In this document: piece after piece, positions 1 to 6,426 of the stretch
Position numbering within the stretch: position 1 is the stretch's first letter
How the letters are laid out: each line of letters starts with the position of its first letter
Assembly: GCA_003167495.1 (NCBI GenBank)
Contig: PMSX01000177.1
Coordinates: 1 to 38,064, forward strand
DNA length: 38,064 nt
From: Bryobacterales bacterium
GTDB taxonomy: Bacteria; Acidobacteriota; Terriglobia; Bryobacterales; Bryobacteraceae
Reading direction: 5' to 3'
Position numbers and translations under genes: made by a program
Notes under the pieces: generated by a model
The model's input: the letters and a program-made list of their open reading frames with translations, nothing else
What the model was told of the DNA's origin: nothing
The model's database searches: none

Positions 1-1
1 T

Positions 2-439
2 GGGGGCGTCGAGATTCAGATCGATTGGCATTCCGGCGAACCTTCTTCGTTCAGCACTGTGGAGCCGGACGCGATAGGCTTTCACAATCGGGGGACGGAA
101 TACGCAACTAACATCGTGGCGGGCGCGTTTTCGCGCAGCGATCTTGTTTGGCTCCATGGCATCGAAGTGCCCAGCATCGGTCCAGGAGATACGCGCGTGG
201 TGGAGGCGATCTTCAATCGTCAAACCGGTGTCGGAACGGCAGAAGTTGGCTATATGAAAGAAATTCTCGAGGAGTCTCGAGAAGCAATCACGATCCCGGT
301 GCGTTATACAAACCAGCGCGGGGCAACGTTCTCACGGTTGTTTACGCTGCGGCTTGTCGATGTAGGCCGCGATCGCGAGATTGTCTGTCAGGCTTCGGAA
401 CCGAAGCTTGTTTCGCGGCGTCCGCTGTCGCTTGATTAG
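2..439 (+). CDS. C-terminal part of a hypothetical protein (5' truncated)
   Basis: The reading frame is open from the first bases of the window to a TAG stop, about 145 residues, so the start lies upstream. The visible part alternates hydrophobic and polar residues as in beta-sandwich proteins (segments around 'EPDAIGFHNRGTEYATNI' and 'ITIPVRYTNQRG'), and has no catalytic motif I recognise. It resembles the periplasmic/Ig-like ends of membrane-anchored proteins in style only. Its last 98 bases overlap the end of the convergent P27-like gene, so it may be the last chromosomal gene before the prophage, perhaps with its 3' end altered by the insertion. Function not assigned. Confidence 0.5.
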   Translation, partial: GGVEIQIDWHSGEPSSFSTVEPDAIGFHNRGTEYATNIVAGAFSRSDLVWLHGIEVPSIGPGDTRVVEAIFNRQTGVGTAEVGYMKEILEESREAITIPVRYTNQRGATFSRLFTLRLVDVGRDREIVCQASEPKLVSRRPLSLD

Positions 440-734
440 CGGTTGCGAGGATGCTGGCGTGCAGCAATGCAAGAACGCGGTCCGCCTTCACGAGGCGCAT
501 TTTGGTAAGGAGTTGGCCGGCCTGCTTGGAGATTTTGAGGTAAGGATTTTCGATAGGCGCGCCGGTGCGCGGGTGCATGACGATGGTGCCGTTTCTGCGG
601 ATATTTTCGGAAGCTTCGCAGTAAGCGGACAAGGCGTCCGCAAAGACTCTCAGGTCCACGGCGCGTAAGGTTTTGTTGTCGAGTCTGAGTTGGGCGGCAA
701 CATCGACGGGCAAGGTAGCCTTTACTTTTGCCAC
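342..734 (-). CDS. P27-type small-terminase-like protein (second copy)
   Basis: 130 residues. The helical core followed by 'GAPIENPYLKISKQAGQLL' is the signature layout of the P27 (Terminase_4) family, whose members bind phage DNA and hand it to the large terminase. I place the start at a GTG because a GGAG ribosome-binding site lies seven bases before it, and because it then overlaps the stop of the upstream PLD-like gene by 13 bases. The phage already has a P27-type TerS next to TerL at 4.3 kb on the other strand, so this copy is probably not the packaging subunit; it may have been recruited for a DNA-binding role in the left-end module. The last 30 residues are polar and low in structure. 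Confidence 0.6.
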   Translation of the reverse strand: MAKVKATLPVDVAAQLRLDNKTLRAVDLRVFADALSAYCEASENIRRNGTIVMHPRTGAPIENPYLKISKQAGQLLTKMRLVKADRVLALLHASILATANQATADAAKQASVPKPDRQSRDRGLHRQAAA

Positions 735-1390
735 AGCTTTGCTCCGCGAAATGGCAGCAGATTTTGAAAGAAGGCGAGCTGCTCGGGTTCGAAGGCATCG
801 GAAACGCGGCTGGCTTTGTAAATCTCCGCTCCGGAGCAAGTGTCGGGCAGGATGGGAAGTTCGCTTTCGATGGCGCGGACGAGGTCAAAGTCTTCTCCGC
901 CTTCGGTAAGGTCGAACTGCTCAAAGCGCGGATTAAAGTTGAGGTTCATCGAGCCGCGCAACAGCAGCTTGTATTCGCCGGTTTGGATAGTCACGATTTT
1001 GGAGTGATTGACCACGAAACGGATGGACTCCGGGCCAAAGCCTTGTTGCCAGCGCTTCAAGAGCGCGGAGTTTTTGTTGCGCGCAGCGCCGTCAATCACT
1101 AGCAGGCCGGTGCGCAGACGGCCGTCTTTGCGCAGTCTCTCGAAACATTCGATTTCGTAATCGGCCACGGTCCAGGTCCAAATGGAAACGGCCGCGTGGC
1201 CGACTTGGTCGAGACACCAAAGAGTGGCGTCGATCATGGAGAATTGACCGCGTGTCATGGCGAAAAGCGAGACACCAGGGGAAATGGGTCCAATACAGTC
1301 GCCGGCGGCCTTGAAGGACTCGACAGATCGCAGGCGGCGGTTGGCAGGGGCGGCGCGCGGACCGCTGGGTGTGGGGCTGGACTCTTTCAA
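722..1390 (-). CDS. Phospholipase-D-like domain protein
   Basis: 222 residues. It carries one PLD half-site: H129-S-K131, followed after a short hairpin by G146-S-M-N-L-N, the pattern of the HKD superfamily (nucleases, phospholipases and some restriction enzymes act as dimers of one such half-site). The Asp of the classical HxKx4D motif is not at its usual place, so activity is uncertain. The start is a TTG whose last bases overlap the stop of the HTH gene (TTGA), with GGAGG-like sequence just upstream. Phage-encoded relatives commonly sit beside small-terminase genes, as here. Possible roles: DNA end processing, nuclease-type exclusion, or a structural PLD fold without catalysis. Confidence 0.65.
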   Translation of the reverse strand: MKESSPTPSGPRAAPANRRLRSVESFKAAGDCIGPISPGVSLFAMTRGQFSMIDATLWCLDQVGHAAVSIWTWTVADYEIECFERLRKDGRLRTGLLVIDGAARNKNSALLKRWQQGFGPESIRFVVNHSKIVTIQTGEYKLLLRGSMNLNFNPRFEQFDLTEGGEDFDLVRAIESELPILPDTCSGAEIYKASRVSDAFEPEQLAFFQNLLPFRGAKLWQK

Positions 1391-1596
1391 GCGGCGCCTC
1401 CGCCTCCGTAATTGCGAAAGGCATCGAGCCAGGCATAAGTGGTGCGCCACAACTTGCCGGCGCGATAGCTGCGCAAAACGCCCGCCCGGAACAACCGCTT
1501 TACGCTAGTTTCGCTGATAGCCAGTTCACGGGCGGCCTCCTTGGCGCTTAAGTCGGGCACGGAGATCGTCACTGAAATGGTGTCGGGTGGGTTCAC
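1387..1596 (-). CDS. Excisionase/MerR-like helix-turn-helix protein
   Basis: 69 residues. The stretch 'SAKEAARELAISETSVKRLF' followed by 'RAGVLRSYRAGKLWRTT' is the helix-turn-helix plus wing typical of the excisionase-type DNA-binding family (HTH_17): 'choose helix 2, read the entry, turn, recognition helix, basic wing'. It is the first gene of the left minus-strand trio (HTH, PLD-like, P27-like) and overlaps the next gene by four bases, so the three are likely co-translated. The start is GTG with a poor ribosome-binding site. An imperfect inverted repeat (CACTCA...TTAGTG) spans the start codon and could be an autoregulatory site. It could be an excisionase, though no partner integrase is seen. 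Confidence 0.6.
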   Translation of the reverse strand: MNPPDTISVTISVPDLSAKEAARELAISETSVKRLFRAGVLRSYRAGKLWRTTYAWLDAFRNYGGGGAA

Positions 1597-1821
1597 TCAG
1601 TTTACTTAGTGGCTGGCGCGGCTACACCCTTCGGCCAAGGAGATTCTGAGGAGGTCACATCGAGCCGGATCGGACCATAACGGCCAAAGGGTTGCGGACT
1701 TGGTGTTTAGGGGCCGAAATGGAAGATGGAAGCCCACCGGAGGCTCGTTAAACATTTCCGACTGCCGGCAGACTTTAGCCATACTTCTGTCGCGCGCTTT
1801 CACTTTTGTGAGGCACCTCTT
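1597..1821. other. Divergent intergenic region between left module and lysis genes
   Basis: About 225 bases separate the minus-strand HTH gene from the plus-strand lysis cluster, so promoters for both directions should lie here. I see no convincing -35/-10 pair. The imperfect inverted repeat at 1594-1611 is the only operator-like element. An in-frame extension of the next gene to an ATG at 1726 exists, but that stretch has poor codon use and is probably non-coding leader. Confidence 0.35.
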
Positions 1822-2214
1822 TTGAGTCCCGCGCCCAAAAAACTAGAGAAACGCATACCAACCTACGCTGCCTCTGGAGTGCGGCTGCGAGGTTATTCGC
1901 CGGACGCCATCAAGCGGTTGCTGGGTTTGTCACTCATCGTGGCGGTGCGCAACCGGCAGGGACGGATTGTGAGTGCGCAGTTCAGGGAATCCGGCGGTGG
2001 GAATCCGCTGCGGTCGACTAATCTCCTCGGCACACGCTACTCCTACGTCGAACAAATTCATGAGAGCCGGGTGTGGTCTCACCGCCGATTAACGCCCCGG
2101 CAGGATGTGGAGCAAAAGGCGGGTGAACCCGTGGAAGACGAGGCGGACCGGGAGTGTTTTGTGCGCTTGATTTTCCGGTCTGTGCCGCTCAGTTGCCTGG
2201 TGGAAACTTTATGA
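1822..2214 (+). CDS. Conserved hypothetical phage-associated protein
   Basis: About 130 residues; not assigned to a function. Its core 'NPLRSTNLLGTRYSYVEQIH' followed by 'RVWSHRRLTP', and the end 'FVRLIFRSVPLSCLVE', look like a conserved small family seen in style in related genomes. I prefer a TTG start preceded by GAGG at a spacing of eight; an ATG 96 bases upstream is in frame but its codon use is unlike the rest. The stop overlaps the holin start as ATGA, which supports both genes being real and translationally coupled in a lysis operon. Confidence 0.5.
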   Translation: MSPAPKKLEKRIPTYAASGVRLRGYSPDAIKRLLGLSLIVAVRNRQGRIVSAQFRESGGGNPLRSTNLLGTRYSYVEQIHESRVWSHRRLTPRQDVEQKAGEPVEDEADRECFVRLIFRSVPLSCLVETL

Positions 2215-2759
2215 AATGGAATCAAGTCGGCAGTGTTATAGCCAAACTCGCTCCCACCGTCGCCGCTGCCCTTGGCGGCCCGTTGGCTGGCAGCGCTATT
2301 TCGGTTGTTGAATCGACGCTCGGCCTCGCGCCGAAAGGCAATACCTCAGCGGGGCAGGATGCGATTGCCACCGCTATGGGTTCAGCCACACAGGAACAAC
2401 TCTTGGCGTTGCATAACGCCGATCACGACTTCGCGGCGAAGATGGCGGCGCTAGGTTTTGCGGATGCGGAAAGCATAGCCTCTCTCGCTGATGCGGATCG
2501 CGCCAACGCCCGAGCGCGCGAAATCAGCGTCAAAGATCGCACGCCGGCAGTACTCGCCATTGGTGTAACGCTGGGCTTCTTTTGTCTTCTCGCCTTCATG
2601 TGTTTCCACCCCGTGCCTAAGGAGTCGAAAGACATGCTCAACATTATGATCGGCTCGCTCGGGGCGGCCTGGGTCTCCATCGTTGGATACTACTTCGGCT
2701 CATCCAACGGCAGCGAGCGCAAAACGGAAATCATCGCGGGTTCACCGGCTAAGTCATGA
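2211..2759 (+). CDS. Holin, GTA-type three-helix family
   Basis: 182 residues. The N-terminal segment (residues 8-40) is a small-residue amphipathic helix, followed by a soluble Ala-rich middle containing 'DADRANARAREI', and two strong membrane helices near residues 112-135 and 146-170. The Asp/Arg linker before the first helix and the ending 'GYYFGSSNGSERKTE' match the 3-TM holin family first defined in gene transfer agents (HOL_GTA). Such proteins permeabilise the inner membrane so that the endolysin can reach the wall. The endolysin gene follows with an ATGA overlap, giving the classical holin-endolysin pair, though placed upstream of the packaging genes rather than after the tail genes. 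Confidence 0.85.
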   Translation: MKWNQVGSVIAKLAPTVAAALGGPLAGSAISVVESTLGLAPKGNTSAGQDAIATAMGSATQEQLLALHNADHDFAAKMAALGFADAESIASLADADRANARAREISVKDRTPAVLAIGVTLGFFCLLAFMCFHPVPKESKDMLNIMIGSLGAAWVSIVGYYFGSSNGSERKTEIIAGSPAKS

Positions 2760-3217
2760 TCGACCGCGACTTCGTGATGTCCGAGTTAATCGACGACGAG
2801 CAGTCACGACACCTCGTGTACGACGACGCCACTGGTTTGCGGCTGTGTCCCGGGATGGTCTGCAAAGGCCATCCCACCATTGGGGTTGGGCGGGCTCTGG
2901 ATGTGAACGGCATATCGAGCGAGGAGATCGCTTTTCTGCTGAACAACGACATCACGCGCGTTTCCGACCAGCTAAACGCCGCGTTGCCGTGGTTTGGAAC
3001 ACTCGATTACGTGCGCCAGTGCGCACTGATCAATATGGCGTTCAATCTGGGTGTGGCCGGCATGCTCGGCTTTCACGAGACGCTCAGTTTGATCGCGGCG
3101 GGCAATTACCAACTTGCCGGCAGCCAAATGCTCGCTTCGAAATGGGCCACCCAAGTTGGCGCGCGGGCGAGGCGTCTGGCCGAAATGATTCGCACGGGAA
3201 AGCCGGTCGCACGCTAA
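2756..3217 (+). CDS. Endolysin, GH24 (T4-type) lysozyme
   Basis: 153 residues, the usual length. It would hydrolyse the beta-1,4 bond between MurNAc and GlcNAc in peptidoglycan. E15 and D24 have the nine-residue spacing of the T4 catalytic pair E11/D20, and the 'HPTIGVG' strand with T41 matches the third active-site residue. Compared with T4 there is an extra loop of about eleven residues (around 'GLRLCPGMVC') between D24 and T41, as in P21-like enzymes. 'ALINMAFNLG' is the conserved core helix. No signal or SAR anchor is present at the N-terminus, so it should depend on the holin encoded immediately upstream (ATGA overlap). Confidence 0.92.
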   Translation: MIDRDFVMSELIDDEQSRHLVYDDATGLRLCPGMVCKGHPTIGVGRALDVNGISSEEIAFLLNNDITRVSDQLNAALPWFGTLDYVRQCALINMAFNLGVAGMLGFHETLSLIAAGNYQLAGSQMLASKWATQVGARARRLAEMIRTGKPVAR

Positions 3218-3228
3218 GGCGGGCCGCC

Positions 3229-3363
3229 ATGCGCCGCCGGGAACCCGCGCGCAGGCCTGCGCCACGGAAGAAGCGGAAAACCATGCCGCCATGGAAGCGT
3301 TTTGAAATCGAGTTCGAGCCAATGGACTGCTCGATTCCGGCGTTGAGTTGGTGGTTGAATTGA
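3229..3363 (+). CDS. Small hypothetical protein, 44 residues
   Basis: A short ATG-started frame filling most of the gap between lysozyme and the next gene. The first half is very basic (Arg/Lys/Pro-rich); the second half is acidic and aromatic, ending in 'ALSWWLN'. A purine-rich AAGGCGGG lies six bases before the ATG. The stop lies seven bases before the following start. The end with its tryptophans and hydrophobic residues is compatible with a tiny lysis accessory or a DNA-contacting peptide, but nothing proves function; it could also be spurious. Confidence 0.35.
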   Translation: MRRREPARRPAPRKKRKTMPPWKRFEIEFEPMDCSIPALSWWLN

Positions 3364-3370
3364 AAAGTTT

Positions 3371-3787
3371 ATGACTAAAGCAGAAGCCGAAGAGAAAGAA
3401 AAGCTACTCCGCGAATCGATTGTGGACGAGTACGGCGCGTTGGTGGAAGAGCTGGCGCCATTCAAGGGAAAGCAGAGCCGCGTGGAGGAACTCGCCAAAG
3501 TCATCCGCTCGTGGTTTGCCGATGCGGATGCGGAATTAGGTGCGGTGGCGACGGGCACAAAATATGAAGCGGTTCTGGGAGCGAAGCAACTCACAACATT
3601 AATCGGCATAAATGCAGCCTTCGCCTTGTTAGGGAAGGCCAAATTTCTGCAAGCGGCTTCACTGACGATGAAAGCACTCGAAGCGCATCTGCAGCCTTCG
3701 GCGTTGTCCAGCATCATCAGCAAAGCGCGGACTGGCAGCCGCACATTGTTGGTCAACCCGCTGGTCAATCCTCGGCCGGAAAAATAA
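3371..3787 (+). CDS. Conserved hypothetical phage protein
   Basis: 138 residues, mostly helical. Residues 1-55 form a charged, heptad-like helix ('EAEEKEKLLRESIVDEYGALVEEL'-type spacing), followed by 'TGTKYEAVLGAK' and a hydrophobic 'LLGKAKFLQAASLTMKALEAHL' segment. The layout resembles small phage proteins in which a helical hairpin leads into a short beta stretch; no enzymatic motif is visible. It lies between the lysis pair and the HNH endonuclease, all on one strand, and is probably transcribed with them. Function unknown. Confidence 0.5.
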   Translation: MTKAEAEEKEKLLRESIVDEYGALVEELAPFKGKQSRVEELAKVIRSWFADADAELGAVATGTKYEAVLGAKQLTTLIGINAAFALLGKAKFLQAASLTMKALEAHLQPSALSSIISKARTGSRTLLVNPLVNPRPEK

Positions 3788-3807
3788 GCACCGGTCAATT
3801 AATTAAG

Positions 3808-4155
3808 GTGCCGGCGAAAGCTAAACGGCCATGCCTGAGGCACGGCTGCGCGGCGTTGGTGGATAGCGGATACTGTGCAGCGCATCAAAAGCAGGCGACC
3901 ATCAGCCGGGTGGAAGAAGACAGGCAGCGTGGTACGTCTACCGAACGCGGCTACGACGGTCAATGGCGAAAGTTCAGACGAGGTTACTTCTCGCGTGCGG
4001 AGAACGTAGTCTGCAAAGACTGTCTGCGAGCGGTGGCAACCGACTTGCACCATGAGCTGAAGCTGGCCGACTGCCCTGAGTTGAAGTATGACGAAGGCAA
4101 CCTGCGCGGTCTGTGTGGACGATGCCACAAGAAGAGGACGGCGCGCGGGGAATGA
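3808..4155 (+). CDS. HNH endonuclease
   Basis: 115 residues. The N-terminus has a Cys/His cluster (C9, C14 and 'GYCAAH') followed by 'RGYDGQWRKFRRGYFSR', then the HNH nuclease core: 'VCKDCLR', 'DLHHELKLADC', 'NLRGLCGRCHKKRT', giving the two CxxC zinc knuckles and the catalytic His pair. In HK97-like phages an HNH protein encoded next to the terminase cooperates with it in cutting DNA at the packaging site. Here it lies 165 bases upstream of TerS, with the candidate packaging site in between. The start is GTG overlapping an AAGG motif. The protein should bind Zn and a catalytic divalent metal. Confidence 0.88.
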   Translation: MPAKAKRPCLRHGCAALVDSGYCAAHQKQATISRVEEDRQRGTSTERGYDGQWRKFRRGYFSRAENVVCKDCLRAVATDLHHELKLADCPELKYDEGNLRGLCGRCHKKRTARGE

Positions 4156-4231
4156 GGGACGGGGTAGGGGGTCGACCGAGTTAGGGCCCGAACGTCCTAC
4201 GACCGCACCGCAGCCACAATTAACGCTTACG

Positions 4232-4256
4232 CAAAATGGAACTTTTTCGCATTTTG
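4232..4256. promoter_or_regulatory. Inverted repeat between HNH and TerS genes; candidate packaging (cos-type) region
   Basis: CAAAATG and CATTTTG form a perfect 7-bp inverted repeat with an 11-base spacer that contains a T-run, followed by a second T-run. It lies in an AT-rich 160-base gap in an otherwise GC-rich genome, exactly where cos sites lie in phages with HNH-TerS-TerL order. That position is the main argument; the cut site itself cannot be read from sequence alone. It could alternatively be a weak terminator for the upstream lysis/HNH transcript. Confidence 0.4.
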
Positions 4257-4291
4257 AGGGTTTTTCGAGCAAAGCGGTGATTTCGTCATCT

Positions 4292-4322
4292 TGTGATGGC
4301 ATCAGAACTGATGGCCTAAATG
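4292..4322 (+). repeat. 31-bp operator-like element, copy 1 (upstream of TerS)
   Basis: The element contains the palindrome CATCAGAACTGATG (two 6-bp arms, 2-base centre) at 4300-4313 and then GGCCTAA before an ATG. A second copy with 30 of 31 bases identical lies at 26184-26214. In this copy the ATG that ends the repeat is the TerS start codon, so a bound protein would block the ribosome-binding area or a nearby promoter. No Shine-Dalgarno sequence is visible before TerS, which is consistent with the element replacing it. Interpretation as operator is inference; the repeat is seen directly. Confidence 0.65.
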
Positions 4323-4703
4323 GCTAGACCGCGTAAACCAACCGCGCTGCTGGAGGCCAAGGGGTCGTTCGACCGGGATCCGGCGCGGCGGCGGAAAGAT
4401 CCGAAAACGACCGGCGAATTGGGAGCGCCTCCAGCGCATCTCGACCCGGCGCGGAAGCAAATTTGGAGAGAGCTGGCTGCTCTTTTGCCGTTGGGTGTCG
4501 CCAGGAACGCTGACCGCTTCAGTTTTGAATTGATTGCCGGCCTGATGCACCGCTATCGCACGGAGACCTTGACTGGCAGTGAGTTGAGTTCTCTGGTGAG
4601 CCTGCTGTCGAAGTTCGGTTTGGACCCGTCGAATCGTGCCAAAGTTGCCCAGCCGGTCTCGACGAAAGACGACAAAAACCCGTTCAGCGAATTCGCCAGC
4701 TAA
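4320..4703 (+). CDS. terS: Terminase small subunit, P27 family
   Basis: 127 residues. It begins 'MARPRKPTALLEAKGSF' and continues with a proline-rich linker 'GELGAPPAHLDPARKQIWREL', the typical start of P27-family small terminases, then helical segments ending 'KFGLDPSNRAKV', the conserved C-terminal motif of the family. The protein binds the phage packaging site and regulates the large subunit. The gene precedes TerL, with which it overlaps by 68 bases, and its start codon closes the 31-bp operator-like repeat. It is the packaging TerS of this phage, unlike the P27-like gene on the opposite strand at the left end. Confidence 0.9.
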   Translation: MARPRKPTALLEAKGSFDRDPARRRKDPKTTGELGAPPAHLDPARKQIWRELAALLPLGVARNADRFSFELIAGLMHRYRTETLTGSELSSLVSLLSKFGLDPSNRAKVAQPVSTKDDKNPFSEFAS

Positions 4704-6426
4704 AGCCAAAGCACGTGCCGGAAAGCTGCCGACCGCTAAAGACTTCAGCGCGATCGCGGCTCGCTATTGCGAGGACGTAACCACGGGCCGGATTCCGGCG
4801 TGCAAGTGGATCCGTATCGCCTGCCAGCGTTTTCTCGACGATCTCCTGGATTGCGCGTCTCCGGAGAGTCCTTATATCTACTCGAAGCAGAAAGCGCATC
4901 GGGCGGGTAAGTTCATCGAAATGCTGCCGCATACCAAAGGGGTGTGGCGGCAGCGACGGGAAGCGATTGTTCTGCAGGGCTGGCAGTGTTTCGTGATTTG
5001 CGCGGTGTTTGGATTCTTGCATCGTGAGAGTGGATTGCGGCGTTGCCGGGAGATGTTTCTTTTGCTGCCCAGAAAATCGGGTAAGTCTTTGTTCGCGGCG
5101 GCGATCGCGCTCTACATGACCTGTGCGGATGGCGAGGCGTTCCCGGAGGTGTACTGCGGCGCGCGGACACTGCGCCAGGCGCTGGAAGTTTTCACGCCGG
5201 CGAAGCAGATGGTCAGAATTCAACCGGCTCTGAAGAGCGCGTTTCATCTGCAGATCTGGTCTGGGCAGCTGCTGCTCGAGGCCGGCGGGAAGTTCATGCC
5301 GGTGGTGCGAGATCCGGGTGAAGGGCAGAGTCCGAGCTGCTACGTGATGGATGAGGTCCATCAGCATTTAGATGACACGCTGATTTCTTGCTTCAGGACG
5401 GGTTGCGCGGCGCGGGAGCAACCGCTGGGGGTTTTCATTTCGACGGCGGGTTCTTCGATCGAGGGACCGTGTTACGCAATGGTCGAAGAAACGCATAAGG
5501 TGCTCGACGGAACCTTCGACCGTCCGGAACTGTTTGCGCTGCTGTACGGGATTGATGAAGGCGACGATTGGACCTCGGAAGAGACGCTGCGGAAAGCGAA
5601 TCCGGGTTGGGGTGTCAGCATTTTTCCTGAGTTCCTGCGGACTCAGCAAAAGAATGCGATCGCCAACGCGCGGTTAACAAATTCATTTCTGACGCGGCAC
5701 TTGAACGTCTGGGTCGGAACGGACTCGGCGTATTTCAACGTGGCGAAGTGGAACGCGCTGGGTAATCCGGATCTCAAACCGGAGGATTTCGCTGGCTGTC
5801 CTAGCTATCTGGGAATCGATCTTTCTTCGAAGATCGATTTGACGGCTGTCGTCAAGGTCTTCAAAAGAACCGGCGACGACGGCAAGTCCACTTACGGCAT
5901 CTTCCCGCGTTTCTATTTGCCCGAGGATCGAGTGAACGATCCGGCACTGGCCTATTACGCGGGGTGGGAGAAGAGCGGTTACCTGACGGCCACCAAGGGT
6001 TCGATGGTCGACTACGACCTGGTGACGGATGACGCGGTGCAGGATATCGAGCAATTTGCCGTGTGTGAGATCGCGATCGATCAATGGAACGCGGGCTCGA
6101 CGATCAACCGGCTAGCGAAGGAAGCAACGTCTCCTGTTGTGGAGATTCCGCAGACAACGCGGTTTTTGAGCGATCCGACGAAGACGCTGGAAGCGTTAAT
6201 TCTGGACGGCCGGGTGGAGCATGACGGCAATCCGGTGCTGGCTTGGTGCATCGGCAACACGGTCTGCCATGAGGACCGCAACGGCAATGTGAAGCCGAAT
6301 AAGCCCAAAGACCGGAAGCAAAAAATTGACGGCGTTGTCGCCACGCTGATGGCTTTGTCGAGAGCATTGCTGGGGAATGGCGGCGAGCCGCAAGCACAAG
6401 GGTATTTCACTCCGCTGTTTATCTAA
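4636..6426 (+). CDS. terL: Terminase large subunit
   Basis: 596 residues, normal for Terminase_1/HK97-type enzymes. The packaging ATPase has its Walker A as PRKSGKS (145-151) and Walker B as YVMDE (236-240), followed by an 'FISTAGSS' coupling motif. The C-terminal RNase-H-like nuclease starts at 'YLGIDLSSKIDLTAV' (catalytic D395) and ends with 'KQKIDGVVATLMAL', supplying the last acidic residue. It pumps DNA into proheads and cuts genome ends. The start is uncertain: a GTG inside TerS gives a basic N-terminal tail; a shorter form beginning near the TerS stop is possible. It is followed directly by the portal gene (no gap). Confidence 0.94.
   Translation: MPKLPSRSRRKTTKTRSANSPAKAKARAGKLPTAKDFSAIAARYCEDVTTGRIPACKWIRIACQRFLDDLLDCASPESPYIYSKQKAHRAGKFIEMLPHTKGVWRQRREAIVLQGWQCFVICAVFGFLHRESGLRRCREMFLLLPRKSGKSLFAAAIALYMTCADGEAFPEVYCGARTLRQALEVFTPAKQMVRIQPALKSAFHLQIWSGQLLLEAGGKFMPVVRDPGEGQSPSCYVMDEVHQHLDDTLISCFRTGCAAREQPLGVFISTAGSSIEGPCYAMVEETHKVLDGTFDRPELFALLYGIDEGDDWTSEETLRKANPGWGVSIFPEFLRTQQKNAIANARLTNSFLTRHLNVWVGTDSAYFNVAKWNALGNPDLKPEDFAGCPSYLGIDLSSKIDLTAVVKVFKRTGDDGKSTYGIFPRFYLPEDRVNDPALAYYAGWEKSGYLTATKGSMVDYDLVTDDAVQDIEQFAVCEIAIDQWNAGSTINRLAKEATSPVVEIPQTTRFLSDPTKTLEALILDGRVEHDGNPVLAWCIGNTVCHEDRNGNVKPNKPKDRKQKIDGVVATLMALSRALLGNGGEPQAQGYFTPLFI

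Noticed and set aside
424..440. TTAGCGG shared by 435-441 and 30294-30300 as possible attachment cores
   Set aside because: Seven bases are expected by chance in 30 kb; no longer common sequence was found at the edges.
2683..3363. 226-codon plus-strand frame overlapping lysozyme
   Set aside because: Only its last 44 codons lie outside lysozyme; the rest is a shifted, Arg-rich shadow. The short end piece is listed as a separate small gene.
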